A stretch of DNA of 64,000 nt from Hofstenia miamia (Eukaryota; Xenacoelomorpha; Acoela): assembly GCA_004352715.1 (NCBI GenBank), contig SCFE01000111.1, positions 122,666 to 186,665 of the forward strand, read 5' to 3'. Made by a program: the position numbers and the translations under genes. The notes under the pieces were generated by a model that saw nothing but the letters and a program-made list of their open reading frames with translations, searched no databases and had not been told where the DNA came from. Shown in pieces: positions 61,534 through 64,000 of this stretch (positions are counted from its first letter, which is position 1; each line of letters starts with the position of its first letter).

Positions 61534-62375
61534 TTGGGTTGGGAAATAAATTGTTGCGCTTTGTAAAAAACGCGTCAATCAACTAAAGAATAAGGTGAAC
61601 AATTGGGGTGCGATCATTAGACTGTTTTGAACCACCTTCATTCAATGGGAAGGTTCAAAAACTTGAATCTTGGGCTCCACATTCTTTGAGTGAAAAAAAT
61701 AAACTGCAGCCTTCAACGATTGCTGCCGGATTGCTTGCCCGTCACAGGTCTACTTGTTCCAAAAAAAACAAATTTCTTTACCTCATCGTAGCTGGAGATG
61801 AAAATTGGTGTAATTATGTCAATGTGAAATATCAAAAAGAATGGCTCAGTCCAAAAACAAAATGCACCTCGAGTAAAACAGGAGCTTCATCCTTGAAAGA
61901 CAATGTTGTGTGTATCGTGGGATTGCAAAGGAGTCATTCATCACAAACTTCTTGCAAATAATGAAACTGTCAATGCAGATCTCTACCTTCAGCAATTGCA
62001 TCGACTGAATAAAGTACTGCTTGAAAAGCGCCCTCATCGTTGTCATAGAGTCCTATTGAAACACGATAATGCCCTCCCTCACATATAACAAAGGCTGCAA
62101 TCCAAACGCTTAATTGGGAAATCTTGCCACATCCTCCATATTCCTCAAATGTAGCTCCACAAGATTTTCGTCTTTTCCGATCGCTATCTAAAAATTTGCA
62201 CGGGGTTTCAATCAATTCGGACGTGGAATAAAAAAAGAGGAATTTTTTGAGTGAAAACCTTAAGAATTTTACTGCAGAGGTATCGAAAAACTTGTTGACC
62301 GTTGGGAAGAAATCGTAAATAATTACGGGGATTATATTATTGATAAAATCATGTCTTGATTTCAGATAACTTCAA
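61534..62375 (+). pseudogene. Mariner transposon lacking its DNA-binding half
   Basis: TTGGGTTGGGAAATAA at 61534-61549, preceded by TA, looks like a mariner inverted end. The transposase begins only at the linker: LESWAPHSLSEKNK (about 61660-61700), so the helix-turn-helix half is deleted. Then come VAGDENWCNYV (first catalytic Asp, near 61800), a frameshift near 61900, GVIHHKLLANNETVNADLYL (near 61930-61985), LLKHDNALPH (second Asp, near 62055-62085), a second frameshift, and LPHPPYSSNVAPQDF (near 62123-62165). That last block is normally SPDLAP; the third catalytic Asp is Asn. The C-terminal 'GIEKLVDRWEEIVNNYGDYI' pattern ends near 62340. A matching right inverted end was not found. Confidence 0.85.
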
Positions 62376-62805
62376 GTTTTCTTTATATATATATAGGCGC
62401 GGATGCAGCGAGGGGGGGTTGGTATTGGCAATATATGGCCTATGTGCATACATGTATGTATTACGCATTGGTGTGTATCTATTACGCAGCAGACGTCTAA
62501 TTCTCTTGTACTATATGTTTTCTTATATGTAGTGTTTTCTGTACTCTTAAATGTATATTTTCGGCATTTAAAGTGTAGATGTAGAATTCAGAAATATTTT
62601 AAGTGTTATATATGATTTTGCAAATGTTCATTCATTCTGTATAATTTTTTATATGTAAATACATGTAGAAGGTTAGAAGATGGTTTGTTAACTTCAAAAA
62701 TTTAATTTTATTAGTCAAATAAGATTGATTGACAAAAAACTTGTCTAGGATTTTCTTTAACAAAATGTTCAATCAACTGGTCAGTTGAGAGATTGTGCGC
62801 TTCCG
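62376..62805. other. Non-coding stretch
   Basis: The 70-codon frame at 62403-62615 is Cys/Val/Tyr-rich and has no family motif. Confidence 0.45.
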
Positions 62806-63217
62806 NNNNNNNNNNNNNNNNNNNNNNNNNNNNNNNNNNNNNNNNNNNNNNNNNNNNNNNNNNNNNNNNNNNNNNNNNNNNNNNNNNNNNNNNNNNNNNN
62901 NNNNNNNNNNNNNNNNNNNNNNNNNNNNNNNNNNNNNNNNNNNNNNNNNNNNNNNNNNNNNNNNNNNNNNNNNNNNNNNNNNNNNNNNNNNNNNNNNNNN
63001 NNNNNNNNNNNNNNNNNNNNNNNNNNNNNNNNNNNNNNNNNNNNNNNNNNNNNNNNNNNNNNNNNNNNNNNNNNNNNNNNNNNNNNNNNNNNNNNNNNNN
63101 NNNNNNNNNNNNNNNNNNNNNNNNNNNNNNNNNNNNNNNNNNNNNNNNNNNNNNNNNNNNNNNNNNNNNNNNNNNNNNNNNNNNNNNNNNNNNNNNNNNN
63201 NNNNNNNNNNNNNNNNN

Positions 63218-63240
<23 letters not shown>
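62806..63240. repeat. Assembly gap of 412 N followed by (TA)n
   Basis: N run 62806-63217, then TA units to about 63240. Confidence 0.97.
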
Positions 63241-63248
<8 letters not shown>

Positions 63249-64000
63249 TATATAATTGTTATCTAAATGCATTCTTGTGAATTTCTTTTCTCCATCCCAA
63301 AACTGGAAAAACTGAAATAATATAGAGATGTTCACTTAACATCTATTAAATTTAGAGAAAATATTGTAAGAGTGTTTTAATAATACAAATTTTGCTAAAA
63401 AATTCAATTATTTTTGTATTTGTCTGCTTAAGTTGGTGCTCTACTGTTAACTTTATCAGCGTGCAGTGACCAAGTCATATTAGAGAAACAGTAATTGCTA
63501 TAGCTTTTGCATTGTATATACATATATAGTGTTAAACTCAGTTTATTTAGTATATGATAGTCTTCAGAAATGGCGGATACTTCTACTCATATAGTTCTAC
63601 GAATAAAATGGCCACCAGTGACGTACAATTTAACGCTAGTCTTCTCCATAGAACCTTTTCTGTTACATGAGATGTGGAGTCCCATTTTTGCCCTCGTCTA
63701 TCAATGACCCGAAATCCGACCCGACCTATCTAATACAAAACCGCGGCCCGACTCCGTTCAAAGAAAGACTGCTGGTATAATATGCACAAAATATTTTAAC
63801 ATAAAACAATCAATAAAAATTGTAACTCTTTCTGTAGAGTAAACATAGAACAGGCATTTGTTTGGATTCATAAATAGCTTATGGAATAATCTTTACAACT
63901 TATCCAAGGTTGTCAAGGACTAGGGTACAACTACCAATATCAAACCAAAGTCCATAATGATATTAACTTCAAATATTTTTAGTTACTGAATAAAAATTCT
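63241..64000. other. Non-coding stretch to the window end
   Basis: No coding signal. A base-rich patch at about 63685-63760 with GACCCGA and CCGACCCGACC recalls the interior of the MITE at 28.4 kb and may be a relative of it. Confidence 0.4.

Overview
The window is animal nuclear DNA: strongly AT-rich, gene-poor, with one recognisable host gene in 64 kb and many (TA)n tracts. Nearly all other coding signal is decayed transposons: CR1/Jockey-type LINEs, mariner, Tc1, a Penelope-like element, and hAT- and piggyBac-type MITEs. This mix, the long intron and the style of the Ras gene fit an invertebrate, perhaps an arthropod, but the species cannot be fixed from the sequence. I found no rRNA, tRNA, CRISPR or prokaryotic operon signal.

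Layout. 1-5.3 kb: two or more overlapping copies of one LINE family, broken by two ~1 kb gaps and joined at single-N points. 5.9-7.0 kb: an older LINE. 10.8-15.4 kb: a decayed mariner that appears to be interrupted by a 3.9 kb element with ~150 bp terminal inverted repeats. That element has several internal tandem arrays and one intact 138-codon ORF, and is the best candidate for something undescribed. 15.4-21.7 kb: non-coding, with a TATAA-type satellite. 21.7-22.7 kb: LINE pieces. 23.8-26.4 kb: the host gene, a RASD/Ras-dva-like small GTPase with an intact G domain, a splice donor after codon 194 and a candidate terminal exon 1.85 kb downstream.

28.4-41.6 kb: MITEs (one with a perfect 8-bp hAT-type target duplication, one flanked by TTAA) and a decayed copy of a repeat-encoded protein family on the minus strand at about 30-31 kb. 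42.3-46.1 kb: a 560-bp duplication across a single N, then a minus-strand Tc1 copy with direct repeats in its end and catalytic-residue spacing of 35, next to the 5' part of a LINE (zinc-knuckle ORF1 plus endonuclease). 48.6-53.9 kb: two inverted copies of a ~330 bp repeat flank a Penelope-like reverse transcriptase fragment. 57.7-58.6 kb: a minus-strand LINE fragment. 61.5-62.4 kb: a mariner lacking its DNA-binding half and with its third catalytic Asp replaced.

The genes do not form a pathway. The window reads as a host GTPase locus in heavily transposon-colonised DNA. Assembly quality matters: five single-N positions and six long gaps mostly coincide with repeats or duplicated sequence.
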